Source: SAR202 cluster bacterium
Lineage (GTDB): Bacteria > Chloroflexota > Dehalococcoidia > Lucifugimonadales > UBA826
Assembly: GCA_022447825.1 (NCBI GenBank)
Contig: JAKUTY010000011.1
Span: 1 to 51,144, forward strand
Reading direction: 5' to 3'
Length of the DNA: 51,144 nt
Shown: positions 15,843 through 25,687 of the stretch, piece after piece
Layout of the letters: each line of letters begins with the position of its first letter
Numbering within the stretch: position 1 is the first letter of the stretch
Translations under genes and position numbers: made by a program
Notes under the pieces: model-generated
What the model saw: the letters and a program-made list of their open reading frames with translations, nothing else
What the model was told of the DNA's origin: nothing
Database searches by the model: none

Positions 15843-18800
15843 TTACTTGTTGTGTAGGTACTCACTTATAGTTTTTACATTGTAGTTCAATGTCCTTGAA
15901 CTTATATTTTCTGAGGCTGTTCTAGCAGTGTCCAACGATGTGAAACATGGAATTCTCATCTCTACGGCGGCTCTTCTGATATGAAAACCATCTTGCAAAA
16001 CACTTCTGTCTCCTGTGACTGTGTTTACAACAGCATTAACGGTAGAGTTTTGAATAATATCAACAACATTTGGATGCCCATCTTCTAATCTTTTATTAAT
16101 TTCTATGACCGGAACACCTAATGAATTGATGAATTTTGCTGTTCCTTGAGTTGCAAAAATTTTGTATGAATTTTTGTGGAGGTTGTTAATTAGGGGGATT
16201 GCGTTTTCTTTGTCTTGGTCAGAAATGCTTAATAATATAGATCCACTTTCAGGAAGCATCATATTTGAAGCAATCAATGCTTTTGTCGTAGCTGCTTCGT
16301 ATGAAGTGTCTAATCCCATTACTTCCCCTGTTGACTTCATTTCTGGTCCCACATATGTGTCAACTCCCACTAATTTGGACATAGAGAAAACAGGTGCCTT
16401 AACCCCTACCAGTTTTTGTTTTTTCCATAATCCTGTTCCAAATTTAGAATCACTAAGTTTTTTACCTAACATTATATCGACAGCTAGTTGCACCATTGGG
16501 ATTCCTGTAATTTTAGAAATGAACGGAATAGTTCGGCTTGATCTAGGGTTAACTTCTATTACATAAACTTCAGTATTTGAAGCTTTGAAATCTTGAGATG
16601 GATTTCTGTAAGGATCTCCACCTACTACAACGTATTGTATGTTCATTAATCCTTTGATATTTAGAGATTTCCCAATAGTTTCTGTGTAATCGACTATAGT
16701 ATTAACTTCTTCATCAGACAATGTTAAAGCTGGATAAATTGCCATAGAATCTCCACTGTGAACTCCAGCACGTTCAACATGTTCCATTATGCCGGGAATA
16801 AGAATATTGTCTCCGTCACAAATAGCATCTACCTCTACCTCTCTTCCTTCAAAGTATTTATCAATTAAAATTCTTTTGCCACTTCCAGCCTCTATTGCTT
16901 TTTCCATATAATTTACTAATTCTGTGTCATTGTGCACAATTTCCATGGCTCTTCCACCCAAAACGTAACTAGGGCGCACTAATACTGGGTATCCTAACTT
17001 GTTTGCTATATCAATTGATTCTTCAACTGTTAGTACAGTTCCTCCTGGAGGGTTGGGTACACCAGTTTTTGAAAGAAATTCTTCAAAAAGATGCCTATCT
17101 GAAGCAGTATCTATTGATAAAGCAGATGAACCTAAAATAGGGTTGTTTGTTTGATCTAAAATTTGGGATAAATTGATGGCTGTTTGCCCACCAAATTGAA
17201 CTATTGATGGGATTTTATCTTTTTGTTTTTTAATACCTGTGTCATTCTCATTATCAATAATATCTAACACTGATTCTGAGTCTAATGGCTCCACATATAA
17301 TCTGTCACTGATATCAAAATCTGTTGAAACTGTTTCAGGATTAGAATTGATCATGATGCTTTTGATGTTATTTTTTAACAAGGCTTTAGCTGCGTGAACA
17401 GAGCAATAATCAAATTCTATTCCCTGACCAATTCTTATTGGACCACTACCCAATACTATCGCTTTATTCCCTTTGAGGGGATATGCTTCATTTTCAGTTT
17501 CGTAAGTGCTATAAAAGTATGGTGTGACTGCCTCAAATTCTGCAGCACATGTATCTACCATTTTATAGACAGGTACAATTCCATTTTCAATTCTAAATCT
17601 TCTTATTTCCAAACTGGATTTGTTAGATAAATTTGCAATAATTTCATCTGGAAACCCTAATTTTTTTGCTCTTGATATGATTTTGATATCAGAAGAATTA
17701 TTACGGATAGATTTTTCAAAGTCTGTGATTTTTTTAAATGCTCTTGTAAACCAAGGGTCAATTCCTGTAGTTTTTGAAACTGTTTCTGGTGATATCCCTC
17801 GTCTTAAAGCTGCTAATACTCCCCAAATTCTTTCATCATTTGGAGTACGGATAGATTCCAATATTTGATCAGTATTTTCCCATTCAGGATCTTCCCAAAT
17901 CAATGATTTATTTGAAATTTCTAACGATCTGATAGCTTTTTGGAAAGCTGATTCAAAAATCCTATCAATCGCCATTACCTCTCCAGTCGCTTTCATCTGT
18001 GTCCCAAGAACTCTGTCTCCAGAATAGAATTTATCAAAAGGCCATCTTGGAATTTTTACAACGCAATAATCTATTGCAGGCTCAAAAGCAGCTAAAGTTT
18101 TAAGTGTGATTTGATTAGTGATTTCATCTAAAGTTTTTCCTACAGCTATTTTGGCAGCTACTCTTGCTATGGGATAACCTGTTGCTTTACTTGCTAAAGC
18201 CGAACTTCTACTTACTCTAGGATTGACTTCAATCACATAATAGCTGTTTGTGGATTCTCCTTTATCGGGTAATGTATTCCCAACTATGTCTCCGGGGGCT
18301 AGAGCAAATTGCACATTACATCCGCCTTCAATTCCTAATGCTCTAATGATTCTCAGACTGGCAGACCTCAACATTTGATGGTCTTGATCAGATAATGTTT
18401 GGCTAGGGGCTACAACTATACTGTCTCCTGTATGGACTCCCATTGCATCGATATTTTCCATGTTACAGATTGTTATACAGTTGTCCGCTGAATCTCTCAT
18501 TACTTCATACTCTAACTCTTTCCATCCAACTATGGATTTCTCCACAAGAACTTGATGAATAGGACTAGCAGCGAGTCCAGATTGAACTATTTCTTCAAAT
18601 TCTGAAGATGTGGTTGCAATTCCACCTCCTGTTCCACCTAGTGTGTAAGCAGGCCTAATTACCATGGGGAGACCAATGAGTTCTTTTGCTGTGATTGCAG
18701 ATTCAAGTGAGTCAACTATTTCACTTGGAGGAACAGGCTCACCCAAATCGGATAATAATTTTCTGAAAAGATCTCTATCTTCAGCATTTTTAATTGTTTC

Positions 18801-19154
18801 TACAGTACTCCCTATTAACTGAACATTATATTTTTCTAATACTCCTTGTTCAGATAATTCTATTGCTAAATTCAAGCCTGTTTGACCACCTAATGTCGGG
18901 AGAATTGCATCAGGTTTTTCTTGTTCAATAATTTTAGAAATTACTTCTACACTTAATGGTTCTATATATACTCTGTCAGCTGTCTCTTCGTCAGTCATTA
19001 TTGTTGCAGGGTTTGAATTAACTAAGACTGTTTGGATGTTTTCTTCTTCTAAAGATTTACATGCTTGAGTCCCTGCATAATCAAATTCTGCAGCCTGTCC
19101 AATTACAATTGGACCAGATCCAATAACTAAAACTTTGTCATATTTATTTTTCAA
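15843..19154 (-). CDS. carB: Carbamoyl-phosphate synthase, large subunit
   Basis: Makes carbamoyl phosphate from bicarbonate, ammonia (from CarA) and 2 ATP for pyrimidine and arginine synthesis. It has two homologous halves of about 550 residues, each with a pre-ATP-grasp and ATP-grasp domain. The first opens with [20 protein letters not shown], and the second repeats it as [22 protein letters not shown]-grasp blocks are [12 protein letters not shown] and [12 protein letters not shown], followed by [20 protein letters not shown] and [17 protein letters not shown]. The C-terminal allosteric domain begins near 950. At 1103 residues it is full length. It starts at TTG with a GAGG box, 10 bases after carA. 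Confidence 0.97.
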   Translation of the reverse strand: MKNKYDKVLVIGSGPIVIGQAAEFDYAGTQACKSLEEENIQTVLVNSNPATIMTDEETADRVYIEPLSVEVISKIIEQEKPDAILPTLGGQTGLNLAIELSEQGVLEKYNVQLIGSTVETIKNAEDRDLFRKLLSDLGEPVPPSEIVDSLESAITAKELIGLPMVIRPAYTLGGTGGGIATTSSEFEEIVQSGLAASPIHQVLVEKSIVGWKELEYEVMRDSADNCITICNMENIDAMGVHTGDSIVVAPSQTLSDQDHQMLRSASLRIIRALGIEGGCNVQFALAPGDIVGNTLPDKGESTNSYYVIEVNPRVSRSSALASKATGYPIARVAAKIAVGKTLDEITNQITLKTLAAFEPAIDYCVVKIPRWPFDKFYSGDRVLGTQMKATGEVMAIDRIFESAFQKAIRSLEISNKSLIWEDPEWENTDQILESIRTPNDERIWGVLAALRRGISPETVSKTTGIDPWFTRAFKKITDFEKSIRNNSSDIKIISRAKKLGFPDEIIANLSNKSSLEIRRFRIENGIVPVYKMVDTCAAEFEAVTPYFYSTYETENEAYPLKGNKAIVLGSGPIRIGQGIEFDYCSVHAAKALLKNNIKSIMINSNPETVSTDFDISDRLYVEPLDSESVLDIIDNENDTGIKKQKDKIPSIVQFGGQTAINLSQILDQTNNPILGSSALSIDTASDRHLFEEFLSKTGVPNPPGGTVLTVEESIDIANKLGYPVLVRPSYVLGGRAMEIVHNDTELVNYMEKAIEAGSGKRILIDKYFEGREVEVDAICDGDNILIPGIMEHVERAGVHSGDSMAIYPALTLSDEEVNTIVDYTETIGKSLNIKGLMNIQYVVVGGDPYRNPSQDFKASNTEVYVIEVNPRSSRTIPFISKITGIPMVQLAVDIMLGKKLSDSKFGTGLWKKQKLVGVKAPVFSMSKLVGVDTYVGPEMKSTGEVMGLDTSYEAATTKALIASNMMLPESGSILLSISDQDKENAIPLINNLHKNSYKIFATQGTAKFINSLGVPVIEINKRLEDGHPNVVDIIQNSTVNAVVNTVTGDRSVLQDGFHIRRAAVEMRIPCFTSLDTARTASENISSRTLNYNVKTISEYLHNK

Positions 19155-19164
19155 ATTAACCTCA

Positions 19165-20292
19165 TTACTTAAATTCTTTGACCATTTCTATAAACTGGTC
19201 AAAAATATATTCGTTATCTTGAGGCCCAGGTGAAGCTTCAGAGTGATACTGAATACTCATGGCAGGTAAAGATCGGTGTTTTATTCCGGCAACAGTTCCG
19301 TCATTCATGTTAATGTGAGTGATGGCTATTTCTGGAGGTAAAGATTCTGCATCTACAGCGTAACCATGATTTTGTGCAGTGATATAAATTCTGCCAGTTT
19401 CTAAGTCTTTTACAGGGTGATTTCCTCCCCTGTGCCCAAAATGTAATTTGTAAGTTTTTCCTCCGAATGCTTTGGCAAGGATTTGGTTGCCTAAACATAT
19501 CCCCATGATAGGAACTCTTCCTACTAACTCTTTAGCTATTTTTGTAGTGTTATCTAACATTTCAGGATCCCCTGGTCCGGGGGATAGCATGATTCCATCA
19601 GGGTTGAGCTTAAGTAATTCTTCCGCTGTCGTATCGTAAGGGAAGACAGTAACCCTACACCCTTTAGATTCAAGAATCCTAAGAATGTTATATTTCACTC
19701 CATAATCGGATACCAAAATATTTAATAATGATTTTTCATTATCGGGGGTTTCTTCTTTTTTTGGCCAACTATATTGTTTTTTAGTACTGACCCTTTGTAC
19801 AAAATTAGTTAAATTGTAAGCTTGAGAGGACTGTATTTGTTCTAGAGCTTCATCTGGAGAAATTCCTATAGCTATTGCTCCCATCATTACACCGGATGAT
19901 CGGAGTTTTCTGACTATAGCTCTAGTATCTATTTCATGAATACCTGGTATGTTTTGTGAAGCTAAAAAATCATTAATATTTGATGTACTTGTGGAATGGC
20001 TAGGACTTTCGCAATATTGTCGAACTACAAATCCAGAGACTTGTATCTTGTTTGATTCATTGGATTTTTCGTTAATCCCATAATTACCTATGATTGGATA
20101 AGTGGGAATAACTATTTGTCCCGAGTAAGAAGGGTCTGTGAGTATTTCTTGATATCCAGTCATTGATGTATTGAAAACCACTTCGCCATATGTAGATTTT
20201 TCACTGCCAAATGATAAGCCCTCAAAAACTGAACCATCAGATAGAACTAGATAAGCTGTTTCATTCATAGAAAATTTGAGTTGATTGGTCAA
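19165..20292 (-). CDS. carA: Carbamoyl-phosphate synthase, small (glutaminase) subunit
   Basis: Releases ammonia from glutamine and passes it to CarB. The N-terminal domain has [14 protein letters not shown] and [17 protein letters not shown]. The class I glutaminase domain has the nucleophile Cys in MGICLGNQ and the His/Glu pair in [11 protein letters not shown]. At 375 residues it has normal length. The longest frame uses a TTG at 20292 that overlaps the pyrC stop; an ATG at 20268 is the alternative. A GGAAAA box fits the TTG somewhat better. Confidence 0.96.
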   Translation of the reverse strand: MTNQLKFSMNETAYLVLSDGSVFEGLSFGSEKSTYGEVVFNTSMTGYQEILTDPSYSGQIVIPTYPIIGNYGINEKSNESNKIQVSGFVVRQYCESPSHSTSTSNINDFLASQNIPGIHEIDTRAIVRKLRSSGVMMGAIAIGISPDEALEQIQSSQAYNLTNFVQRVSTKKQYSWPKKEETPDNEKSLLNILVSDYGVKYNILRILESKGCRVTVFPYDTTAEELLKLNPDGIMLSPGPGDPEMLDNTTKIAKELVGRVPIMGICLGNQILAKAFGGKTYKLHFGHRGGNHPVKDLETGRIYITAQNHGYAVDAESLPPEIAITHINMNDGTVAGIKHRSLPAMSIQYHSEASPGPQDNEYIFDQFIEMVKEFK

Positions 20293-21608
20293 ATGACTAT
20301 TTTTCCTTGATAAATTGTTTTAACTACCTTACTTGTTAAAGTGGAACCGTCTATTGGAGAATTTTTACCTTTAGATAGAAATTCTGCTGGGTTTACTTCC
20401 CATTGCTTGTTTAAATCAATAATAGTTATATCTGCGAAGTTCCCTTGATCTAAATTCCCATATTGATGAGATCCTAAAATTTTTGCAGGACCAATAGTTA
20501 ATGATTCTATTAATTTAGTTAATGAAATTTGGTTATTAATCACTAATTGGTAAATTGAACTGAAAGCAGTTTCTATATTACTTATTCCAAATGCAGCCTC
20601 AGAAAAAGTACAAATTTTATCAATGTCACTATGTGGAGCGTGGTCAGTTGCTATTATGTCTATTGTTCCGTCGTTTAGAGCTTCAATAAGTGAGTCTACA
20701 TCTGATGAAGTTCTAAGGGGTGGATTGACTTTAGCTCTAGTGTCATATGAATCATTAGATATTACAAAATCCTGACTTGAGGAATCCTTGTTGAGTATTA
20801 TTGAATCGGTTAATGTCAGATGATGAGGAGTTACTTCACATGTAATATTTACCCCTTCTTTTTTAGCTTGCCTGATTAAATTAACAGATCCACTAGTGCT
20901 GACGTGAGCTATATGAATATGGCCTCCAGTTAGTTTGGATAATAAGATATCTCGTGAAACCATAGATTCTTCGGCAGAATTTGGGATTCCAGGTAATCCC
21001 AATTGAGTAGAAACCCAACTTTCGTTCATAACTCCGTTTTTAGAAAGCTCTGGAACTTCACAGTGATTAATTATTGGGACTTTTAACTGGGCACTAAAAT
21101 TTAATGCCTGTCTCATAATAAACGGATCATAAATCGGATTCCCATCATCACTAAATCCGATAGCTCCCGCATCAACTAATTCAAACATTTCAGTTAGTGA
21201 TTTCCCTTCACTTTTAATAGTAGCTGCAGCTATGGGAAGGACTCTTATTGCTCCAGTTGATTTTGAGAGGTTTGTCAATGATTCTAGAATAGGTTTTGAG
21301 TCAATTGGTGGGAATGTGTTGGGCATTGCACACACCGTTGTGAATCCACCAGCAGCTGCCGCCATAGTGCCAGTGGCAACTGTTTCTTTGAATTCTTGAC
21401 CGGGTTCTCTTAAATGGCAATGAAGATCTATAAACCCCGGAACAACAATGTTATTCCTTGCATCAATTATTTCAAAAGTTTCATTCGGTTCTATAAAACT
21501 AGAGATTTCTAGGATTTTGTTATTTTGAATTAATATGTCAAAAATACCATCAGTTTTATTATATGGATTAATTAATCTTCCTTGTTGTATTAGTATTTTT
21601 TTACTCAA
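20289..21608 (-). CDS. pyrC: Dihydroorotase
   Basis: Zinc amidohydrolase closing carbamoyl-aspartate to dihydroorotate. The metal-binding HxH is in IDLHCHLREPGQ. It continues with ETVATGTMAAAAGGFTTV and CAMPNTFP. Later ligands are in INHCEVPEL and IHIAHVSTSG, and the catalytic Asp is in DIIATDHAPHS. The length of 439 residues and the LREPGQE motif place it in the type I (class I) family, which often associates with PyrB. It overlaps pyrB by 8 bases and carA by 4, showing tight coupling. pyrD, pyrE and pyrF are not in the window. Confidence 0.96.
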   Translation of the reverse strand: MSKKILIQQGRLINPYNKTDGIFDILIQNNKILEISSFIEPNETFEIIDARNNIVVPGFIDLHCHLREPGQEFKETVATGTMAAAAGGFTTVCAMPNTFPPIDSKPILESLTNLSKSTGAIRVLPIAAATIKSEGKSLTEMFELVDAGAIGFSDDGNPIYDPFIMRQALNFSAQLKVPIINHCEVPELSKNGVMNESWVSTQLGLPGIPNSAEESMVSRDILLSKLTGGHIHIAHVSTSGSVNLIRQAKKEGVNITCEVTPHHLTLTDSIILNKDSSSQDFVISNDSYDTRAKVNPPLRTSSDVDSLIEALNDGTIDIIATDHAPHSDIDKICTFSEAAFGISNIETAFSSIYQLVINNQISLTKLIESLTIGPAKILGSHQYGNLDQGNFADITIIDLNKQWEVNPAEFLSKGKNSPIDGSTLTSKVVKTIYQGKIVI

Positions 21609-22569
21609 TTTTAGAAACCTCGTTCTGTGTTACAGACTTTAAAATAGCCATTCTTATCGCTACACCGCTTTCTACTTGTTCTTGAATTACTGAATTTGGG
21701 CCATGTACAACGTCATGGTCAATTTCAACTCCTTCATTTACTGGCCCCGGATGCATGATAATTGCATTAGGTTTAGCATTTTGTAATTTGTGAAGAGACA
21801 CTCCAAAATATGATGCATATTCTCTTAAAGAAGGTAATAATCCAGAATCTTGTCTTTCTCTTTGTAACCTTAGGGGCATAATGACATCTGCTTGATCTAT
21901 AGCTTTATGTAATTTAGGTTCAAATGATATGTTTTTGAAAGGATGGTTTTGAGGTAAATTTTCTGCTGATAAAAAGTCTGTGGGAATCAAAGACTGTGGG
22001 CCACAAATCACTATTTTTGCACCAAATTTACTTAATCCACAAATATTGGACCTCACAACTCTACTGTGGGATATGTCGCCTACAAAGACTATTTTTTTAT
22101 TTTTTAAAGTCCCTATGTGTTTTTTCATTACATACATATCTAATAGAGCCTGTGTTGGATGAGCATGCATTCCGTCACCAGCATTTATTATTGTTGATTT
22201 GTGTAATAGTTTTGAAAGGAAGTAGGGCGCCCCGGAGTGAGGGTGTCTCAAAATTATTACATCAGCTTTGATGGACTGAATGGTTAACGCGGTATTATAT
22301 AAAGATTCACCTTTTTTTGAGCTGCTAGTTGAGTTCACTATATTAATTACATCTGCACCAAGAATTTTTCCAGCTTGTTCAAACGAGGATCTAGTTCTTG
22401 TACTAGGTTCAAAAAACAATGTGATAACTGTTTTACCTTTTAATGCTTCAGTTTTTTTGTAATCGCTGTTTAGAATATCTGTCATTTCATCAGCGTCATT
22501 GAAAATCTGTTCAATCTGTGGAGCAGTCATAAGGTCTAAATCGAGAATATGATTTGAAGATTTAATCAT
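21601..22569 (-). CDS. pyrB: Aspartate carbamoyltransferase, catalytic subunit
   Basis: First committed step of pyrimidine synthesis. Carbamoyl-phosphate binding motif FFEPSTRTRSSFEQAG is near residue 55, the mobile loop has SSSKKGESLYNT, and the aspartate-binding part has MPLRLQRER and MHPGPVNEGVEI. At 322 residues it is a typical catalytic chain. No pyrI regulatory chain is present. A GAGGA box precedes the ATG. The 190-base leader contains an intrinsic terminator and an open frame that ends inside the pyrB start, so attenuation is likely. Confidence 0.96.
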   Translation of the reverse strand: MIKSSNHILDLDLMTAPQIEQIFNDADEMTDILNSDYKKTEALKGKTVITLFFEPSTRTRSSFEQAGKILGADVINIVNSTSSSKKGESLYNTALTIQSIKADVIILRHPHSGAPYFLSKLLHKSTIINAGDGMHAHPTQALLDMYVMKKHIGTLKNKKIVFVGDISHSRVVRSNICGLSKFGAKIVICGPQSLIPTDFLSAENLPQNHPFKNISFEPKLHKAIDQADVIMPLRLQRERQDSGLLPSLREYASYFGVSLHKLQNAKPNAIIMHPGPVNEGVEIDHDVVHGPNSVIQEQVESGVAIRMAILKSVTQNEVSKIE

Positions 22570-22741
22570 GATAAATCCTCAAAAATTCGTTAATAGATAC
22601 AAAAGACAAAAAAAAACTTGTCGCGGTGGACAAGTTATTTGAATTTATTGATAAGGAATTTGTAGGTTTTGAAATTTTTATTTGCAAAAAAAAAACCCCT
22701 CCTTGAATCATACGATCTCTTTGAGATATCCGAACCATCAT
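22562..22741 (-). CDS. Possible leader reading frame of the pyr operon
   Basis: A 59-codon frame from ATG at 22741 (or 22738) runs through a T10 tract (codons GTT-TTT-TTT-TTG) and through the terminator, and stops 8 bases inside pyrB (TAT-CAT-GAT-TAA around the pyrB ATG). The layout resembles UTP-sensitive attenuation of enterobacterial pyrBI, where ribosome position at a T-rich pause decides termination. There is no strong ribosome site, and the protein has no recognised domain, so it may be chance. I found no clear PyrR-binding hairpin or pyrR gene. Confidence 0.3.
   Translation of the reverse strand: MMVRISQRDRMIQGGVFFLQIKISKPTNSLSINSNNLSTATSFFLSFVSINEFLRIYHD
22608..22635 (-). terminator. 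Intrinsic terminator / attenuator upstream of pyrB
   Basis: On the minus strand ACTTGTC pairs with GACAAGT around the loop CACCGC, followed at once by nine T. It lies 39 bases before the pyrB ATG and in the direction of the pyr operon, so it ends leader transcripts rather than a full gene. That makes it an attenuator of pyrBC-carAB-osmC-sbcC. Confidence 0.8.
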
Positions 22742-22772
22742 ACAACTGAAATTAAATTCATTCAATAGATTA

Positions 22773-22784
22773 AACAAATTTGTT
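22773..22784. promoter_or_regulatory. 12-bp perfect palindrome in the pyr/acetyltransferase divergent region
   Basis: AACAAATTTGTT, a perfect palindrome between the divergent pyr leader and the acetyltransferase gene. It could be a repressor site. No regulator gene is adjacent, and AT-rich palindromes also arise by chance. The rest of 22570-22830 holds the leader, the terminator and a T10 tract. Confidence 0.25.
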
Positions 22785-22830
22785 CAATTTGTGATCTAAT
22801 ATTCATATATTAACTTGCTTAGGATTTGAT

Positions 22831-23397
22831 TTGTTTAAAAAAGCTTTTAATCGGACAAAAGATGAATTAAAAGATTTGCCTCTAGTGGATGAATCCGGAG
22901 AAAAGGTTCGCGTAAGAGAAAAACGTTTGGAAGATATTGAAAATGAATACTTTTGGAGAACAGATCAAGAACTTTCCAGATTAGACGCAACCCGTCCTAT
23001 TAGTATGTCTTATGAAGACTTTTTTAGATATTCCCGTGAAGAAATGCGATTTGCTAGTTATAGATCTAAACGTTTAGCCCTAGAAACTTTAGACGGTATA
23101 CATATCGGAAATGTGATGTATTACGATTTTAATCCCCAGAAAAAAGAAACTGAAATTGGCATAATGATAGGTCACAAAGATTATTGGGGGAAAGGTTATG
23201 GGGCAGATGCATTGCAAGTAATTTTAAAATATTTATTCCAAACATTGGAACTTAATAGAGTTTATTTGCATACCTTGTCATGGAATTATAGAGCTCAATC
23301 AGCCTTTGCTAAAGTAGGCTTTAAAGAAGTTCGGCCAGTAAGAAGAGGTGGGCAAGATTTTTTGTTAATGGACTTATTGAGAGAAAATTTTAGTTAG
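22831..23397 (+). CDS. GNAT-family N-acetyltransferase (RimJ/RimL-like)
   Basis: Acetyl-CoA-dependent acetyltransferase. The CoA-binding motif A is present as HKDYWGKGYGADAL (Q/R-x-x-G-x-G/A type), followed by LNRVYLHTLSWNYRAQSAF and KVGFKEV, the motif B region of the RimJ/RimL subgroup. The N-terminal 55 residues are highly charged (DELKDLPLVDESGEKVRVRE) and not part of the usual domain. It starts at TTG with an AGGA box 6 bases upstream; no ATG is available before the domain. The substrate (ribosomal protein, amino acid or sugar) is unknown. The 3' end overlaps the convergent membrane-protein gene by 4 bases. Confidence 0.85.
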   Translation: MFKKAFNRTKDELKDLPLVDESGEKVRVREKRLEDIENEYFWRTDQELSRLDATRPISMSYEDFFRYSREEMRFASYRSKRLALETLDGIHIGNVMYYDFNPQKKETEIGIMIGHKDYWGKGYGADALQVILKYLFQTLELNRVYLHTLSWNYRAQSAFAKVGFKEVRPVRRGGQDFLLMDLLRENFS

Positions 23398-25214
23398 ATT
23401 TTTTTGATATTTTTACCAGAATGTGAGAAAACTTTTGCTCCGTTTTCCTCAAATACTACTATGACGTTATAACCGTTTGAATTGTTGATTGCCTCTGATA
23501 TTTTTTGGACGGATAAATATTTTGTAGAAAAATTCTCTACTCCTGCATCTGTCCACTCCACAGCGTTAATAGAGTATCCAAGTTCACTTTGTAATTGTTT
23601 TAAGAATTCAGAGTCTTTTATTTGGCATAATATAGTTACATTTTTTTTGACAGATTGTTTAGATGAATGTTTTTTGTAGGAATTTTTTTCATTTCTATAA
23701 ACTTTATAATGAAATGGAAGAATCACAGCAATACCTACAATGATAGATATGAATATTCTAGTAGACTTAATGGTTTCAACTCCAAATTTAAGCTCTAAAA
23801 TATGTAGTATTGAGAAAAAAAGAATAGTAAGGGCACTGACTGCGAAAAGTACTACCCCTATGCCAAATATTGTTAAAAAATAAGCTCGTCGTGAAGATGA
23901 ACCCAAATCTAACCCGTTTTCTGTTCTAGATTGAGCATGTCTCCAATTGAAGTACCAAGTAAAAGATCCAACTAAAGTGAATGTTATACCTGTAATTAGT
24001 GTTGAATTATTTGTAAGCGAAACATTTTCAAACCCTGACATTACTACTGAATGAAACAAAATAGTTATGCCTGGGAAAAGTAATAAAACTCCTAAAAATG
24101 TGAATGAGTATGTGAAAATTTGATTGGATCTATTTATTTGATCAAAATTATCTTTTTGACGGATATGGTTTCTGTGATAAAAAAACAATGATAAAGAAAT
24201 TATTAATATGGTGATGGCAGAAGGTAAATTATTAAATAGACTTGATATAGTAGACTCAGATAGAGGGTCTGAAGGAATTATAAAATTCAATATATCATTT
24301 ACGATTCCTCCAATTGCAAAAATTGCTACAAATCCTGATATCAAAGTAATTATGTAAACCACTATTGCTTCTGTTGATCTTCTCGGAGAATTTTTGATAT
24401 TTAATAACCAGTGAAATATCCATAATAATGACCCGGAAACAAGTCCAATGATTCCAGTTCTGAAATCCCACCAAATTGATTGTGATGAAGAACCAATGAT
24501 CAGGTTGTTATCAAATAATGAGTCATACCCTGAACTTAAAATGGATATTAATATATTGGATACAGAAGTAGATAATATTATTAAACTGGTTATTGAAACA
24601 GAAAAAAGATAAATGTCTCTAAACAAATAATATGTTTCTGAAGATACTAGATGCTCTTCTTTTTGGATTAATTTCCAATGAAAAATCCAAATTCCCAATG
24701 AAAATAATCCCCTAATGATTGAATTGATCGCATCTTTTAATTCTTGTTCATAGTTCCCCACTCCAAGAATAAAAAGGAAGGCTTCTATTAGGAAATAAGT
24801 TGCAAATGAAATACTGAACACAGCAGTGAAATATAAGTAAAAAGTTCGGAAAATGGAATAAAATTCTGCAGGATTTTCATCAATTTGTTTGTTAATAGAT
24901 TTCCAATGAAAGAACCATAAAGGATATCCTACAACAATACTAGAAATGCCTAACGCTACTGGTCCGAAATCTAAATCAACTAGTTGATCTGAAAGGCTCC
25001 TGTTGACTATGAAGGTCAATAATGCGAGTAATCCAGATGAAGTCATTAGTAAGCCTATAAAACTTACAATATAAAAATAAAATCTTTTTGTTGGAGAACT
25101 AGTTATTTCGAGACTTTGGATTTGAGATTTTCTAGTAGCAAGCTTGTATAAACAAATGATGAAATAGGAAAAAGTTACATACCATAAACTTATAAATACT
25201 ATTTGACTGATCAT
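23394..25214 (-). CDS. Polytopic membrane protein with four DUF5671-like repeats
   Basis: A 606-residue protein with many transmembrane segments. A unit of about 115 residues recurs four times. Each unit ends with an aromatic/His motif just after a hydrophobic helix: YPLWFFHWKSI, GIWIFHWKLI, LLWIFHWLLN and TWYFNWRHAQ. Short charged cytoplasmic stretches separate the units. After the last membrane span comes a soluble tail of about 100 residues (KNVTILCQIKDSEFLKQLQ onwards) with no known domain. DUF5671-type repeats are known from Chloroflexota and Actinobacteria, with no assigned function. The gene abuts the small anchored-protein gene upstream, and both probably share a transcript with rph. 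Confidence 0.72.
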   Translation of the reverse strand: MISQIVFISLWYVTFSYFIICLYKLATRKSQIQSLEITSSPTKRFYFYIVSFIGLLMTSSGLLALLTFIVNRSLSDQLVDLDFGPVALGISSIVVGYPLWFFHWKSINKQIDENPAEFYSIFRTFYLYFTAVFSISFATYFLIEAFLFILGVGNYEQELKDAINSIIRGLFSLGIWIFHWKLIQKEEHLVSSETYYLFRDIYLFSVSITSLIILSTSVSNILISILSSGYDSLFDNNLIIGSSSQSIWWDFRTGIIGLVSGSLLWIFHWLLNIKNSPRRSTEAIVVYIITLISGFVAIFAIGGIVNDILNFIIPSDPLSESTISSLFNNLPSAITILIISLSLFFYHRNHIRQKDNFDQINRSNQIFTYSFTFLGVLLLFPGITILFHSVVMSGFENVSLTNNSTLITGITFTLVGSFTWYFNWRHAQSRTENGLDLGSSSRRAYFLTIFGIGVVLFAVSALTILFFSILHILELKFGVETIKSTRIFISIIVGIAVILPFHYKVYRNEKNSYKKHSSKQSVKKNVTILCQIKDSEFLKQLQSELGYSINAVEWTDAGVENFSTKYLSVQKISEAINNSNGYNVIVVFEENGAKVFSHSGKNIKKI

Positions 25215-25685
25215 TTAATTCAAAGCTTCCTTAAAACAGTTCATAGGGAAATTAAATTCTGATATTTTCCAAATGTTATCTTCGAGTATTAAGGTAAATG
25301 ATTCTTGGTATGAGTTTTCTGAAGAACCAAATGGAGAAGGTTCTATTCGCGAAATTTCTAAATTGACAATTGTTGCCTGAGCAATTTCTTGATTCGGCTT
25401 GTTCCATGAAATATTAGAATCTTGAAGTTGTGATTCTCCGTAATCACTAAATTGCCTGAGAAAATAAACAGCATTACATGTTTTTTGTTTATCTTCTGTC
25501 AAAAAACTGTGGGCCTCTGAAAACCGATCATTTTTTAGATTTTCTAGAAAAAGTTGGACAGCCCTTTCGGGAGTTCCTTCCTCGAGTGTTGAAACCTTAG
25601 CTGTTAATGCAAGTGCAAGGCTGGAAACTATTAATATGAATAGTCCTACACCGACTATGATCAAATATCGATTAATTCCTGACAT
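25215..25685 (-). CDS. Small membrane-anchored protein, NTF2-like fold possible
   Basis: 156 residues. One N-terminal hydrophobic segment (about 8-30) can act as anchor or signal. The remainder resembles secreted proteins of the DUF4878/NTF2-like kind: ERAVQLFLENLKNDRFSEAHSFL is the typical opening helix pair, with NIWKISEFNFP near the end as the closing strands. The fold assignment is weak and the function is unknown. It lies 2 bases after rph and directly before the DUF5671-like gene, all on the minus strand, so it is part of one transcript. Confidence 0.55.
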   Translation of the reverse strand: MSGINRYLIIVGVGLFILIVSSLALALTAKVSTLEEGTPERAVQLFLENLKNDRFSEAHSFLTEDKQKTCNAVYFLRQFSDYGESQLQDSNISWNKPNQEIAQATIVNLEISRIEPSPFGSSENSYQESFTLILEDNIWKISEFNFPMNCFKEALN

Positions 25686-25687
25686 TT

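Noticed and set aside
22690-22735. PyrR-binding hairpin in the pyr leader
   Set aside because: ATCTC-AAA-GAGAT can pair, but the conserved PyrR loop sequence is not present and no pyrR gene is nearby.
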